Origin: Gigaspora rosea | Taxonomy: Eukaryota > Glomeromycota > Glomeromycetes > Diversisporales > Gigasporaceae | DNA: 64,000 nt | Direction: 5' to 3' | Assembly (NCBI GenBank): GCA_003550325.1 | Contig: QKWP01000831.1 | Span: 81,839-145,838, forward strand | Shown: in pieces, positions 22,347-30,460 of the stretch | How the letters are laid out: each line of letters opens with the position of its first letter | Position numbering within the stretch: position 1 is the stretch's first letter | The notes under the pieces: model-generated | What the model was told of the DNA's origin: nothing | Database searches by the model: none | What the model saw: the letters and a program-made list of their open reading frames with translations, nothing else | Made by a program: the position numbers and the translations under genes

Positions 22347-22637
22347 TCAATAAAGGGGTTCACTTATTTTCTGCCTTCGAGTAATTTATCAAGAGAAGGC
22401 GGGAATCTAGCAGAAAGAGCTTCTATACAAGAGCTTGAACCGCAAGATCTAGAAAAGTTAACAGTTTTCTCGACAGATAGCTTTACAACCACTTCATTGC
22501 ATGCACCGTCCTCGGAAGACGTAGAGTCTAGACCAAATCCCATAACTTTAAAAACCTGGATAGAACTGACGGACAGAATAAAAAATAAAATCAAGATTTG
22601 TTGTAATCTTCGAAAATGCCAACTATGTAGATTTTAA
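22347..22637 (+). CDS. Open frame without ATG, repeat-derived 5' end
   Basis: The frame is open for 96 codons with no in-frame ATG. Its first recognisable residues (LPSSNLSREGGNL) are the translated TTCGAGTGATTTATCACGAG-type repeat also found in the frame at 22891. The rest (TLKTWIELTDRIKNKIK and a CCNLRKCQLC cysteine cluster at the end) is not recognised. It may be the 3' exon or remnant of a gene whose start was lost. Confidence 0.3.
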   Translation, partial: SIKGFTYFLPSSNLSREGGNLAERASIQELEPQDLEKLTVFSTDSFTTTSLHAPSSEDVESRPNPITLKTWIELTDRIKNKIKICCNLRKCQLCRF

Positions 22638-22639
22638 AA

Positions 22640-22890
22640 AATATATGAAATATTTATCTGGAACCTCCTATATATTTTATTTATCCGGTTCATCCAAAAT
22701 TTTTTCCTGTATAATTGGTATATTTGGTATATCCAGTATATCCAGTATAATATATATATCCTATTTATCTAGTTTTTTCTAAATTTTTTTTCTGTATATC
22801 CAATATATCCGGTATATCCAATATAATATATACATTCTATTTAATAAATTATTTTGAAATAATATATTAGATATAAAAAAAAATACTATC
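22640..22890. repeat. AT-rich spacer with two diverged ~90-bp direct copies
   Basis: Both halves (about 22670-22760 and 22762-22845) contain CTATTTATC, AATTTTTT.CTGTATA and repeated TATATCCAGTATA-like units. They lie directly upstream of the next gene and could hold its promoter. Confidence 0.5.
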
Positions 22891-23454
22891 ATGCTTAGGC
22901 AACGCATAAGATGTGATGCTCCTTCTTTATCACTAGCTGATTATAATTTTATTATGCAATACCGTAATGATAGACCAAGGTCTAAAGTTTTAAATGAGCT
23001 AAAAGAAAAATATAGCATATCACAAAAACGTATTTATCAGATCTGGAGAGGCGAAGAAAAAAATAGGGTTGCCTGGGATCAACCGATTTTTTCTCACAAG
23101 CTCGAAAAAATAAATCTGGATTGCCAATCCAGATTACCGATGTATCTGGCTTCGAGTGATTTATCACGAGAAGGCGGGGATTTGAAAAGAGAAGGCAGGG
23201 AAAATTTGGTTAACAAACTAATTTTGCCTTCGAGTGATTTATTACGAGAAGGTAGGGAAAATTTGGTTAATGAATCAATTCTGTCTGAGCCGGCTCATGA
23301 TTCAAAAAAAGAAAATTTGGCTAGCAAACTAATTCTGCCTGAGCCGGCTCATGATTTATCACAAGAAGGTAGAGATCTAAATGCATTTTATGAAAAAAAA
23401 GCTATTCGTGATAAAAAAAATATAGCCAAATATCTGCATATACTAGCTAAGTAA
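22891..23454 (+). CDS. Helix-turn-helix-like protein with repeat-derived tail (187 aa)
   Basis: The frame is intact. Residues 15-60 (LADYNFIMQYRND, then KYSISQKRIYQIWRGEE) look like a helix-turn-helix or homeodomain-like DNA-binding unit. Residues 85-165 are four in-frame copies of a short module reading LPSSDLSREGRENLVNKLIL or LPEPAHDLSQEG. At DNA level these are the mobile repeats TTCGAGTGATTTATCACGAG and TGAGCCGGCTCA, also present in non-coding parts of the element. The tail ends KKAIRDKKNIAKYLHILAK. The role is unknown; a regulator or DNA-binding factor of the element is a guess from the fold. Confidence 0.55.
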   Translation: MLRQRIRCDAPSLSLADYNFIMQYRNDRPRSKVLNELKEKYSISQKRIYQIWRGEEKNRVAWDQPIFSHKLEKINLDCQSRLPMYLASSDLSREGGDLKREGRENLVNKLILPSSDLLREGRENLVNESILSEPAHDSKKENLASKLILPEPAHDLSQEGRDLNAFYEKKAIRDKKNIAKYLHILAK

Positions 23455-23558
23455 AAGATCCAGCTCATCATAGAATGATAAAAACTTCTCACATACCTCA
23501 TTGAGAACCTCTTTAGCATTGAGAGTATCAAATAACATTTTTTCAAGTTCATTATAAC

Positions 23559-24507
23559 TTATATATTTTTTTTTATTAGGATATTGGTTTCTCCCTTATT
23601 ATAAACTGAAAGTGGAATAGTAATTCTTTTTCCATTAGCTGATGCTGTAAACTCACCCTTTACTATAGGTTCCCAGCCAGCCCGATGTTGCCATCTAGTG
23701 CCAAGAATAAATAATGATATATCATTGCCATTATTATCTTTTTCTGTTGGTAAAACTGAAAACTCATCTGAAATTGTTAAGGTATTATTTCCAATACCTA
23801 TAGTAACAGGTATGTCAGAAAAGGTCCCAACAGATTGTTTTTCGCCAACAGCCCCTGTTAGTCTATAAACCTTTTTTCTATCTATTTTTAGCCCAAAATA
23901 TTTTATAAAATGGTTTGCGATATTTTCAGAAATATGTGACCCATCTGAACCCGTATCGAGTAATGCATGGGGTATTTCTAAATCATATACTTTACATGAA
24001 ATCGTAGCATAGTTATTGGGTTCTTTTATTTGCAAAAAGTTTATTTTTAATGGGTCAAGCCAATTTCGATATAATTGGGCTTCTTGATATTGTTTTATAG
24101 CATAATTTAGACACGAAGTGCTCGACTTTGTCGAGGAAGAATACCCTCCCATCTTCTCACAATAATTGCTTGAAGTCAAATATGCCGGCATATCTTTTTC
24201 TGAGCATGCGAGGAAAAATGGCTCTAAAATAAATTGATACTTTTTTATTATATTTTCCCATACTTTGGCTACTTCTTTATTCGTACAATTTTTTGAATGA
24301 TATGAATAAAATGAGTCTTTCATTTCGGGGAATAATTTACTAAGATCCGTATATATTTCTGTTAGAATTTCTTTAGGGCATTGAGAAATATATCTTGTTA
24401 AAATATATTTAACCGACTCTAAAAATATCTGATTTTCATTAATAGTTTTTTTTACTAGTTTTTTGGATTTCTTTTTTATAGAAGACTTAGAAACCCTGTT
24501 TTTTTTT
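23559..24507 (-). CDS. pro: Aspartic (retropepsin-like) protease, in -1 frame to Gag
   Basis: The catalytic motif is LLDTGSDGSH (encoded around 23965-23936), the DTGS of retropepsins, followed by a flap-like region (TGAVGEK) and FILGTRW near the end, matching the ILG motif of the second hydrophobic strand. An internal ATG at 24323 gives 254 residues. The frame stays open upstream without a stop to the A-run at 24499-24509, overlapping the end of gag, and only there meets a TAA. Production as a Gag-Pro fusion by -1 frameshifting is therefore more likely than independent initiation. The lysine-rich linker (SIKKKSKKLVKKTI) follows the shift site. No reverse transcriptase follows. Residues near 24190-24130 (MPAYLTSSNYCEK) look like another copy of the short repeat module. 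Confidence 0.8.
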
Positions 24508-26536
24508 TTATATTAAAACAATTAGTTTCTCTAGACTCAATCTCACTATTTTCTTGGTCGCTTTCTTCTTGGCTACTTTCTTCTTGGTCGCTTTCATTAA
24601 TTATATACTCTATATCATCTTCTGATTGGCTTTGGTCTATATATTCGTATTGGGAGCTAGTAATATTATTAATCTTTTTAGTCTTTCTAACTTTGGGGCA
24701 ATTCTTTTTTGTATGGCCGGCTTTTCCACAAATAGAACAGTATCTTTCTATTTTCTTTGATTTTGTTAATTTTTTAGCTATAGGCTTTTTTGTAGCATAT
24801 AATTTTTTTGATTGTATATTGTAATTCGCATAGCCTAATCTTTTATATAATTCTTCTTCGATAAAATTTTCTAAAGCATCCGGATCTCTAGATGCTTCGT
24901 CAGAATACCCCAGTCTTTGGGCTATCAAATCTAAATGGTTATACGCTTTTTTATATATAGTTAAATTTTCACTAGGTATTGTATTGGATAAAATTATAGG
25001 AACCGATGAATTGTTATTAACCCCATTATATGTAAAGGTAGAAGGTTTTCGCTCAAGCCATGTGTCCTTAACAGATATAAAGAAAGCATTTATATCTGCT
25101 GGATTCGTTATTTTTACTCTTGTAAATAATTCATCAGGTAAGTGAGTCCATAATATAGCCAATGCGTCCTGGTTATTATTCGGTGTTTGTAATAATAATA
25201 GACGAATTCTGTCTTCATAGGTTTGGGGAGTGTCAGTGGGGTTAAATTTTTCTTGTGCTAATCTGGATAAAGAGGCATTGCGTGATCCTATTGTTTCTTC
25301 ATGATATTTATGCCGTAACCAAGCTAAAAATCGTGCTGGAGTATCAATATTTGTACCTGCAGGGTATTCAGCTGGGACAGGTGTATATTTACTAGACATT
25401 TTAGATTTTAAAATTTCAGCTTTTACGGCATCATTAAATCCAGCAACAGCCAATGTACTTCCATATGAAAAAACTTGTACTACTCTATTATAATATTCGT
25501 CAGGAGGTTCCTGACCTATATATTGGGGAATTTGAGCCATCAATGGGGATAATGAAGACATAACGTCTGTTAAGGTTGCCATGTTTGCTATATTATTATT
25601 CTGTAGCACAAAAATTTGTTGATTTAAATTATTAATTAATTGTTCTGAATTTCGGGCCCGATTTTTCCACTTGCCCCACTTATTTTGTAATTGGTGATAG
25701 GTCTGTCTGTTTCTCAATTTTAATGCAAAGCTTTCTATAAGCAATTCTGATATCCGTCTTTTTTGTGTACAGATTGTAATTCGCCCATCAAGTTCTCGAG
25801 ATTTGAATATATTATGCCGTGTTCTGTGGGCCTCATAGGCCTGGTGGAGAAGATCATAGTCATTTTGAAGCGTAGCTAACTGGGTTTGTGAATTGGCAAA
25901 CTGGGTCTGTGGATTGGCTAACTGGGTTTGCAAATTTATTATCTGGGTCTGCAAATTCGCTACTCGATTTTCGGCATTGATTGCTCGGGCATTTGCTCGT
26001 GGATATATTTGTAGCACCAATCTCTCAAACCTATTTCCGGCATCAGAAATTATATCAAGATAATCTTCAATGCCATCTATTGTAGGTGCTATTGTAATTG
26101 GACTCTGAAAATATTGTCTAATGCTATCAATCTCTCGCCGAATTCTATTATTTTGGATTGTGGCTTGATTTTCAGGAAGAGATAATGTTCGGGAGGATCC
26201 TGGTTGTTGTGCCATATCTTGAAAATTGTTTTCTATATATAATTTTTCGAGTTTGCTAGAAAAGCAGTCTATTTCATCCTGAAAAATAGCTAACCGTTTT
26301 TCTAAATAATCTATATAATTCCCTTGATTTATAGAATTTTGGAGTGTCTTTTCTAACTGTTCTTTAAGATTAGAAATTTCTAATCTTAATGGGTCTAGCT
26401 CCTCATTCCGAATTGAGATTTCTTTTTCAAGATAATTAATATAATCCTCTTTTGAGTCCAGATCCCATTGTAATTTGCAGACCCGATCTTGTATTGCTAA
26501 TAAAGCACCTTTAAATTTTTTGATTCTTTCACCCAT
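24476..26536 (-). CDS. gag: Gag-like capsid/nucleocapsid protein with CCHC zinc knuckle (686 aa)
   Basis: Residues 1-105 form a predicted coiled coil (YLEKEISIRNEELDPLRLEI). Residues 190-330 form a second one, including perfect heptads of the type NLQTQLA encoded by a 21-bp tandem repeat at 25877-25965. Residues 335-520 resemble the Ty3-type Gag capsid domain (ARFLAWLRHKYHEETIGSRN, then YEDRIRLLL). Residues 600-613 are a canonical CX2CX4HX4C knuckle (CSICGKAGHTKKNC) in a basic patch, followed by an acidic Asp/Glu/Ser tail. There are no internal stops. It starts 27 bp from the divergent integrase start. Proteins of this type are very numerous in Glomeromycotina gene sets as I know them. Its likely role is to form the particle that packages the element. 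Confidence 0.82.
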   Translation of the reverse strand: MGERIKKFKGALLAIQDRVCKLQWDLDSKEDYINYLEKEISIRNEELDPLRLEISNLKEQLEKTLQNSINQGNYIDYLEKRLAIFQDEIDCFSSKLEKLYIENNFQDMAQQPGSSRTLSLPENQATIQNNRIRREIDSIRQYFQSPITIAPTIDGIEDYLDIISDAGNRFERLVLQIYPRANARAINAENRVANLQTQIINLQTQLANPQTQFANSQTQLATLQNDYDLLHQAYEAHRTRHNIFKSRELDGRITICTQKRRISELLIESFALKLRNRQTYHQLQNKWGKWKNRARNSEQLINNLNQQIFVLQNNNIANMATLTDVMSSLSPLMAQIPQYIGQEPPDEYYNRVVQVFSYGSTLAVAGFNDAVKAEILKSKMSSKYTPVPAEYPAGTNIDTPARFLAWLRHKYHEETIGSRNASLSRLAQEKFNPTDTPQTYEDRIRLLLLQTPNNNQDALAILWTHLPDELFTRVKITNPADINAFFISVKDTWLERKPSTFTYNGVNNNSSVPIILSNTIPSENLTIYKKAYNHLDLIAQRLGYSDEASRDPDALENFIEEELYKRLGYANYNIQSKKLYATKKPIAKKLTKSKKIERYCSICGKAGHTKKNCPKVRKTKKINNITSSQYEYIDQSQSEDDIEYIINESDQEESSQEESDQENSEIESRETNCFNIKKKTGFLSLL
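24499..24509 (-). promoter_or_regulatory. A11 slippery run: candidate -1 frameshift site between gag and pro
   Basis: On the minus strand the gag frame reads ATA AAA AAA AAA ACA and ends 21 nt later at TAA (24476-24478). Slipping back one base on A AAA AAA gives AAC AGG, which continues into the protease with no stop. In the -1 frame a TAA lies immediately before the run, so the run is the only possible crossover. A 1-base homopolymer undercount in the assembly (A12 instead of A11) would give a direct fusion instead. Confidence 0.65.
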
Positions 26537-26563
26537 TTTTTCTCACAAGCGAGCCGGCTCAAA
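26537..26563. promoter_or_regulatory. 27-bp divergent interval between gag and integrase with GAGCCGGCTC palindrome
   Basis: Only 27 bp separate the two start codons. They contain TTTTCTCACAAGC and the palindrome GAGCCGGCTC, the same short repeat found near 21890, 22312, 23288 and 23342. Promoter elements must overlap the opposite gene, or this repeat itself may serve as a shared signal. Confidence 0.5.
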
Positions 26564-27630
26564 ATGTTGTCTATTCCTATAATACAAATAGATTCTGGAA
26601 ATGTTCGTGAACTAGATATATCTATTGCCTTGCGTAAAATTTATTACCATCCTAATGGTTATCAAAGAACCATAAAAAAATTGTATGAAGCTTCTCTAAA
26701 AGCCGGATATGATTTTTCTATAGATGAGGTATGTAATTGGCTTGAAAAACAGGCTTTATATCAGATTCATAAACCCCGTCCAAGATTTATTCCTAGAGCC
26801 TCATTTAATAGTATACAAATTCCTAATGAATGCCATCAAGCTGATATTCTTTATATGCCCCATGACCGAATTAATAATATAACTTATAAATATTGCTTAT
26901 GTATAGTAGATGTGGCTTCACGATTTAAGTGGGCAGTTCCTTTAGCTGATAGGTCAGCTTATTCTGTGGCCAAGGCCTTTAAGAAAGTTTATAGTAATTC
27001 CAAATGCCCTCTTATTTGGCCTAAATTATTAATGGTCGATCCCGGTTCTGAATTTAAATCTGATTGTAAAGAATTAATGGAAAAATATAATGTTAAAATT
27101 AAGGTTGGCACGTCTCATAGAAGTCAAGGTATTGTCGAAAGATTTAATCGTACTTTAGCCGAAAAATTATTTCGGTTACAGGATGCCTCTGATTTATTAT
27201 TACCTATATCTAAGAGATCGAGAGCCTGGGTTAAAAATCTTTATATAATTATTGATAACCTTAATAATTCAGTAAGTAGATTAATTGGCATGGCCCCGGC
27301 AAAAGCCATAAAAATGAATCAGATTATTTCAGCATTTCTAAGTTACGCAATGGGCCTATAGGATTTAATGAGTCTAAATTAGATTATAATACTTTGGTTA
27401 GATATTTACTTGAACCGGGAGAGCTGGAAGGTGGTTTTAAGCGAGCAACTGATATGAACTGGTCTCCCCAAGTTTATTATATTCGTGAAGCTTTGGTGCA
27501 AAAAAATCAGCCAATCTTGTATTGGCTAGAAGATGATGAGAGCAATGGCCCGAAGCGGTCTTTTGTTAGAGAAGAGCTTCAAGTTGTAAAAGATATAGAA
27601 TTACCCCCTCAGTGGGTACTTATGAATTAA
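26564..27630 (+). pseudogene. int: Polinton-type DDE integrase (rve), one frameshift
   Basis: Residues 20-75 match the N-terminal region of Polinton integrases (YYHPNGYQRTIKKLYEASLK, then LEKQALYQIHKPRP). The RNase H-fold core has D94 (HQADILYMP), D159 (MVDPGSEFKSD) and E192 (SQGIVERFNRTLAEKL). The first frame ends at 27361. The C-terminal part resumes in the -1 frame from about 27330 (LRNGPIGFNES) to 27630, with an SH3-like end (NWSPQVYYIREALV, then RSFVREELQVV) typical of this family. The single shift could be real or an assembly error, as no good slippery site was seen. The intact enzyme would process the TIR ends and insert the element with a ~6-bp duplication. Confidence 0.85.
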
Positions 27631-27689
27631 AAATTTTATAATATAAAAGATGTTTGTGGAATGCTTCAAGTTGGTGTTCCTTTGGTCTT

Positions 27690-28070
27690 TTATAAATTAA
27701 TAAATTCTTCTGTTTCTTTATCGATCTGGGCTTCGTCAACAAAGTGGTCTTGAACTAATTTGTAATATAATTTATATAGTTCTATAATCGAATTAAGAAT
27801 CTTTGGATCTCGCCTATACCATGATTTGTAGTCATTCATAATTTCATTATATTTGTTTTTATTGGAAAATATTGTCATAGCCAAATTTTGTATATATTCT
27901 TCTGGGTCTTCTGCTTGGCGTAATTTTCTAATTCTTTCTTTATAATTTTGCATGAACTTGCCGTCTTTTGGTATTCTATAATAGAGGCCTGCTTTGATTA
28001 CATTAATTAAAGCTTGCTAAACATCTTTGTATGTGGGCTTGGTTTAAAATAATTGGTTTTGGGTGCTCAT
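27690..28070 (-). pseudogene. Small conserved-looking protein with two nonsense codons
   Basis: From the ATG at 28070 the reading is MSTQNQLF, stop, TKPTYKDV, stop, then open to 27690 (ALINVIKAGLYYRIPKDGKF, LRQAEDPEEYIQNLAM, SWYRRDPKILNSIIELYKL). The stops are TAA (28044-28046 complement) and TAG (28017-28019 complement), where CAA and CAG (Gln) would fit. An internal ATG at 27953 leaves an 87-residue frame. Mostly helical and charged; not recognised. It sits between the integrase and the right TIR. Confidence 0.5.
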
Positions 28071-28143
28071 TGTAAAAGAAAATTTTTATATAATACCTTT
28101 ACAGACTTTTTTCTTTAATTACTTTTTTTCCCTATAAGCAAAA

Positions 28144-28380
28144 ATGATCGGAGAATATTCTTGCCCATATTTACACAATAATAGCGAGGCTTGCGGTAGG
28201 CCTTGCATGCGATTCGAAGGGTGCCACTTTCATTGGAAATCTAAGGTACGCATTTTGTGTAGTGAATGTGGTAAGCCCACTAGCTCGAGTTCTGGGCGGT
28301 GTCCATTGCATGTTAAGGGCTATTATGTGGTCCAATATTATAACAGATTGCGTAATAAATCCTTAAAAAACTCAGAATAG
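28144..28380 (+). CDS. Cysteine/histidine-rich zinc-binding protein encoded in the TIR (78 aa)
   Basis: The intact frame has a pattern of Cys and His pairs: CPYLHNN, CGRPCMRFEGCHFHW, LCSECGKPTSS, CPLHVKGYY. These suggest two treble-clef or zinc-ribbon-like sites, followed by a basic C terminus (RLRNKSLKNSE). It is the functional copy; the mirror copy at 16447-16683 has a stop at codon 23. Its 55-bp upstream region within the TIR is T-rich. Genes placed inside TIRs are kept in two copies, which suits a small regulator or DNA-binding factor. The function is not known to me. Confidence 0.6.
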   Translation: MIGEYSCPYLHNNSEACGRPCMRFEGCHFHWKSKVRILCSECGKPTSSSSGRCPLHVKGYYVVQYYNRLRNKSLKNSE

Positions 28381-28394
28381 ATGGTAATTTTTAG

Positions 28395-28557
28395 TAAAAC
28401 TTTTTGGTAAGACTTTGCTGGGTTAAATTTTTTTGGTAAGACTTTTTGGTAAGATTTTGCTGGATTAAATTTTTGGTAAGACTTTTTGGTAAAACTTGGG
28501 TATAGGAAACAAAAAATCTTACCAAAAATGGGGCAAGCCCCATTTTCAGTAAGATTT
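28395..28557. repeat. Hairpin and direct repeats in right TIR
   Basis: Mirror of 16273-16435: direct copies of TTTTGGTAAGACTT and a hairpin of TCTTACCAAAAATGGGG with CCCCATTTTCAGTAAGA. The stem mismatches differ slightly from the left copy. Confidence 0.6.
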
Positions 28558-28973
28558 TTGTCCTTTGCTAGATAGTAATGAATCGCTTTTTGAATTAATT
28601 CTAGGATAACATAGAAAATAGTATGCATTTTAGGCTTGAATGGGCTTACAGAGAAGCACACTCGGAAAATTCGGTCCTCAGTACTCTCTGCTCGTTTCAA
28701 GGGCAAGAGAGATAGCATAATTGTTTTGTTATCTTGTTTGGGTTTAAAAACATAGCTAGAGCATTAACAAAGACTATGTACTCCTTAATGTTGGAAGCCC
28801 AAATTTAGGAGTAAGGAAAGTAAGTTAACAGGATTTAGCTCTAGCATAATTTAGAGCTTGAATTCAATATATGATTAAATATATCTAGAAGAGTTTATAG
28901 AAGGGTCTAGAAGGCCAATTTGGATTTTGTCCCAGGTTTTGTCCTAGAACTCCCCTTTTTGCCCTACTTAGAA

Positions 28974-29830
28974 TGATAGTAGAATTATATACGTAGTAAC
29001 GAACTGGATGGGTGAACTTTATTGTATATATGTTTAGCTTTAGTTATTACTTTTGAGTTGTGTCAGATTGAAAATTATAACCCAAATTATAAGATTTTAA
29101 TAGTGGCTAGTTTGAATAACGTGAATACTTGGAATTTAAAGTTTATTATTTATTGTACTATACTAAGATTTTTCGCGCTGCTTTACACAAATAAATATTA
29201 GCAGTCACGATACTCGATTCTCAATTTTCAATAATGTTAAAAAGAGATCTTGTAAAATCAAATCAATTGCTACAATACTAGCGCTAGTACGAGGTGGTAG
29301 AATTGTTAATGTAAAGATGATAAATGACTTTTAGTCAGATCTTTAAGTTGGTTTTCAAGAACTTGAAAATACGGTATCACATAATTTGCGACATCATCAC
29401 TAGACATTTGAAAGTAACGGATTTGAGGTATACAATAGAGTATCCTTTAGAGTCATAAAATTTTCATCTTAGTGGCCCTATGTTCGTTTCTTATCATTAC
29501 AACTAATATAACAATATGACTAATGTTGCGTATTTGCTTTTTGTTTTTTTATATGATTGAACTTGCACTATTATGCTGTACTTAAAGTGTAGATTGATAA
29601 TAATCTATATTATAATTATATGCTACATATAGGGACCCAATTAGATTATGATAAATCCAAGTTCATTATGACTTGGGTTCGAAAATAGTAAGAGACGGCT
29701 TTAGTTGAGAATAACTAATAGAATAAATTTCAACTTGGTTACCAAGGATTTATGAAAAAATAATATTTGAAAAAGTTTTTAGCAAGGTTCGTAGTAGTTT
29801 TGCTAACAAACCTTTAATTAATAAGCTCTG
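28974..29830. other. Stretch without recognised genes
   Basis: Flanking DNA to the right of the Polinton-like element. AT-rich, no coding frame or clear element termini on either strand. Confidence 0.5.
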
Positions 29831-30282
29831 ATGTTTCAATTGATTGGTTTGCAAGATCTTGCTAGTGTTTTTTTGCGTATCCTGATATCCAATTTGATAT
29901 GGTTGTTAATTTTGGGATCTCATCGTCTTCTAATAATCCTTTACGCGCCATTGAATGTATTTCATTCAGCATATCTTCAGCTGTATATCTATCACTTTTA
30001 TTCGCATCTCCTACAAGAAAAAAGGCTTCAAGCAAAGAAACCATGTTTTTGCTAATTCGTTTGCCTTTTCCTTTTATGCTGAATTTTTGAGTTTCTTTTA
30101 AAGCCCAACCTGCTGGTAATAAAAAGCTATTCGAACTGTAAATAGTAGTCAGGTATTATTTAATATACTCAAATTCTTACTTGCTCGGTTTATTCATATT
30201 ATGTAAATTTGCGGTATCAACCCGTTCGTCTATAAGACAACTCTATTAGTTAAAAAACTACATGTGAATAATTTTACAACAG

Positions 30283-30435
30283 GGTAAAACCTGAGTTGTG
30301 AGCTAGCAAAATCTGCTATGATTATCACATAAGAGTGAATATGCTTTTATATAATAGAAAACATAATCAAATGTGAATTTCATTCTAACCCACCTATGTA
30401 GCGGATTTTACTAGCTTACAACTTAGGCAGTGGCA
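30283..30435. repeat. Imperfect inverted repeat (possible MITE)
   Basis: CCTGAGTTGTGAGCTAGCAA (30293) is the near-complement of TTACTAGCTTACAACTTAGG (30408-30427). The spacer is about 90 bp and AT-rich. No duplication was identified. Confidence 0.4.
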
Positions 30436-30460
30436 TTTTAAGGTGGCAGTTAGCATGGGT

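Larger units (their letters stand above)
15859..28968. mobile_element. Maverick/Polinton-like element with Gag-protease module (13.1 kb)
   Basis: The boundaries come from long terminal inverted repeats starting AGTAGGGC and ending GCCCTACT, flanked by TAGAA (15854-15858 and 28969-28973). Polintons typically start with AG, have TIRs of hundreds of bp and make ~6-bp duplications. Gene order is: cysteine-rich gene in the left TIR (minus), PolB (plus), three small frames (plus), protease and Gag (minus), integrase (plus), small gene (minus), cysteine-rich gene in the right TIR (plus). PolB and the integrase are the diagnostic Polinton genes. I see no packaging ATPase, adenovirus-like cysteine protease or jelly-roll capsid gene. 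PolB, the integrase and a small gene are broken; Gag and Pro are not. The copy is therefore probably immobile on its own. Confidence 0.88.
28088..28968 (-). repeat. Right terminal inverted repeat of the Polinton-like element (881 bp)
   Basis: Reverse complement of 15859-16740. It carries the intact cysteine-rich gene near its inner edge and the hairpin/direct-repeat cluster at 28395-28557. The outer edge GCCCTACT is followed by TAGAAT. Confidence 0.93.

Noticed and set aside
24476-27630. gag-pro-int as a nested Ty3/gypsy retrotransposon
   Set aside because: There is no RT/RNase H, no LTRs and no target duplication around the block, and the integrase runs in the opposite direction from gag and matches the Polinton type.
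27690-28070. Alternative genetic code with TAA/TAG read as Gln
   Set aside because: The long open genes nearby end normally at TAA or TAG, and CGA-to-TGA changes occur in the same element; C-to-T decay explains all of them.
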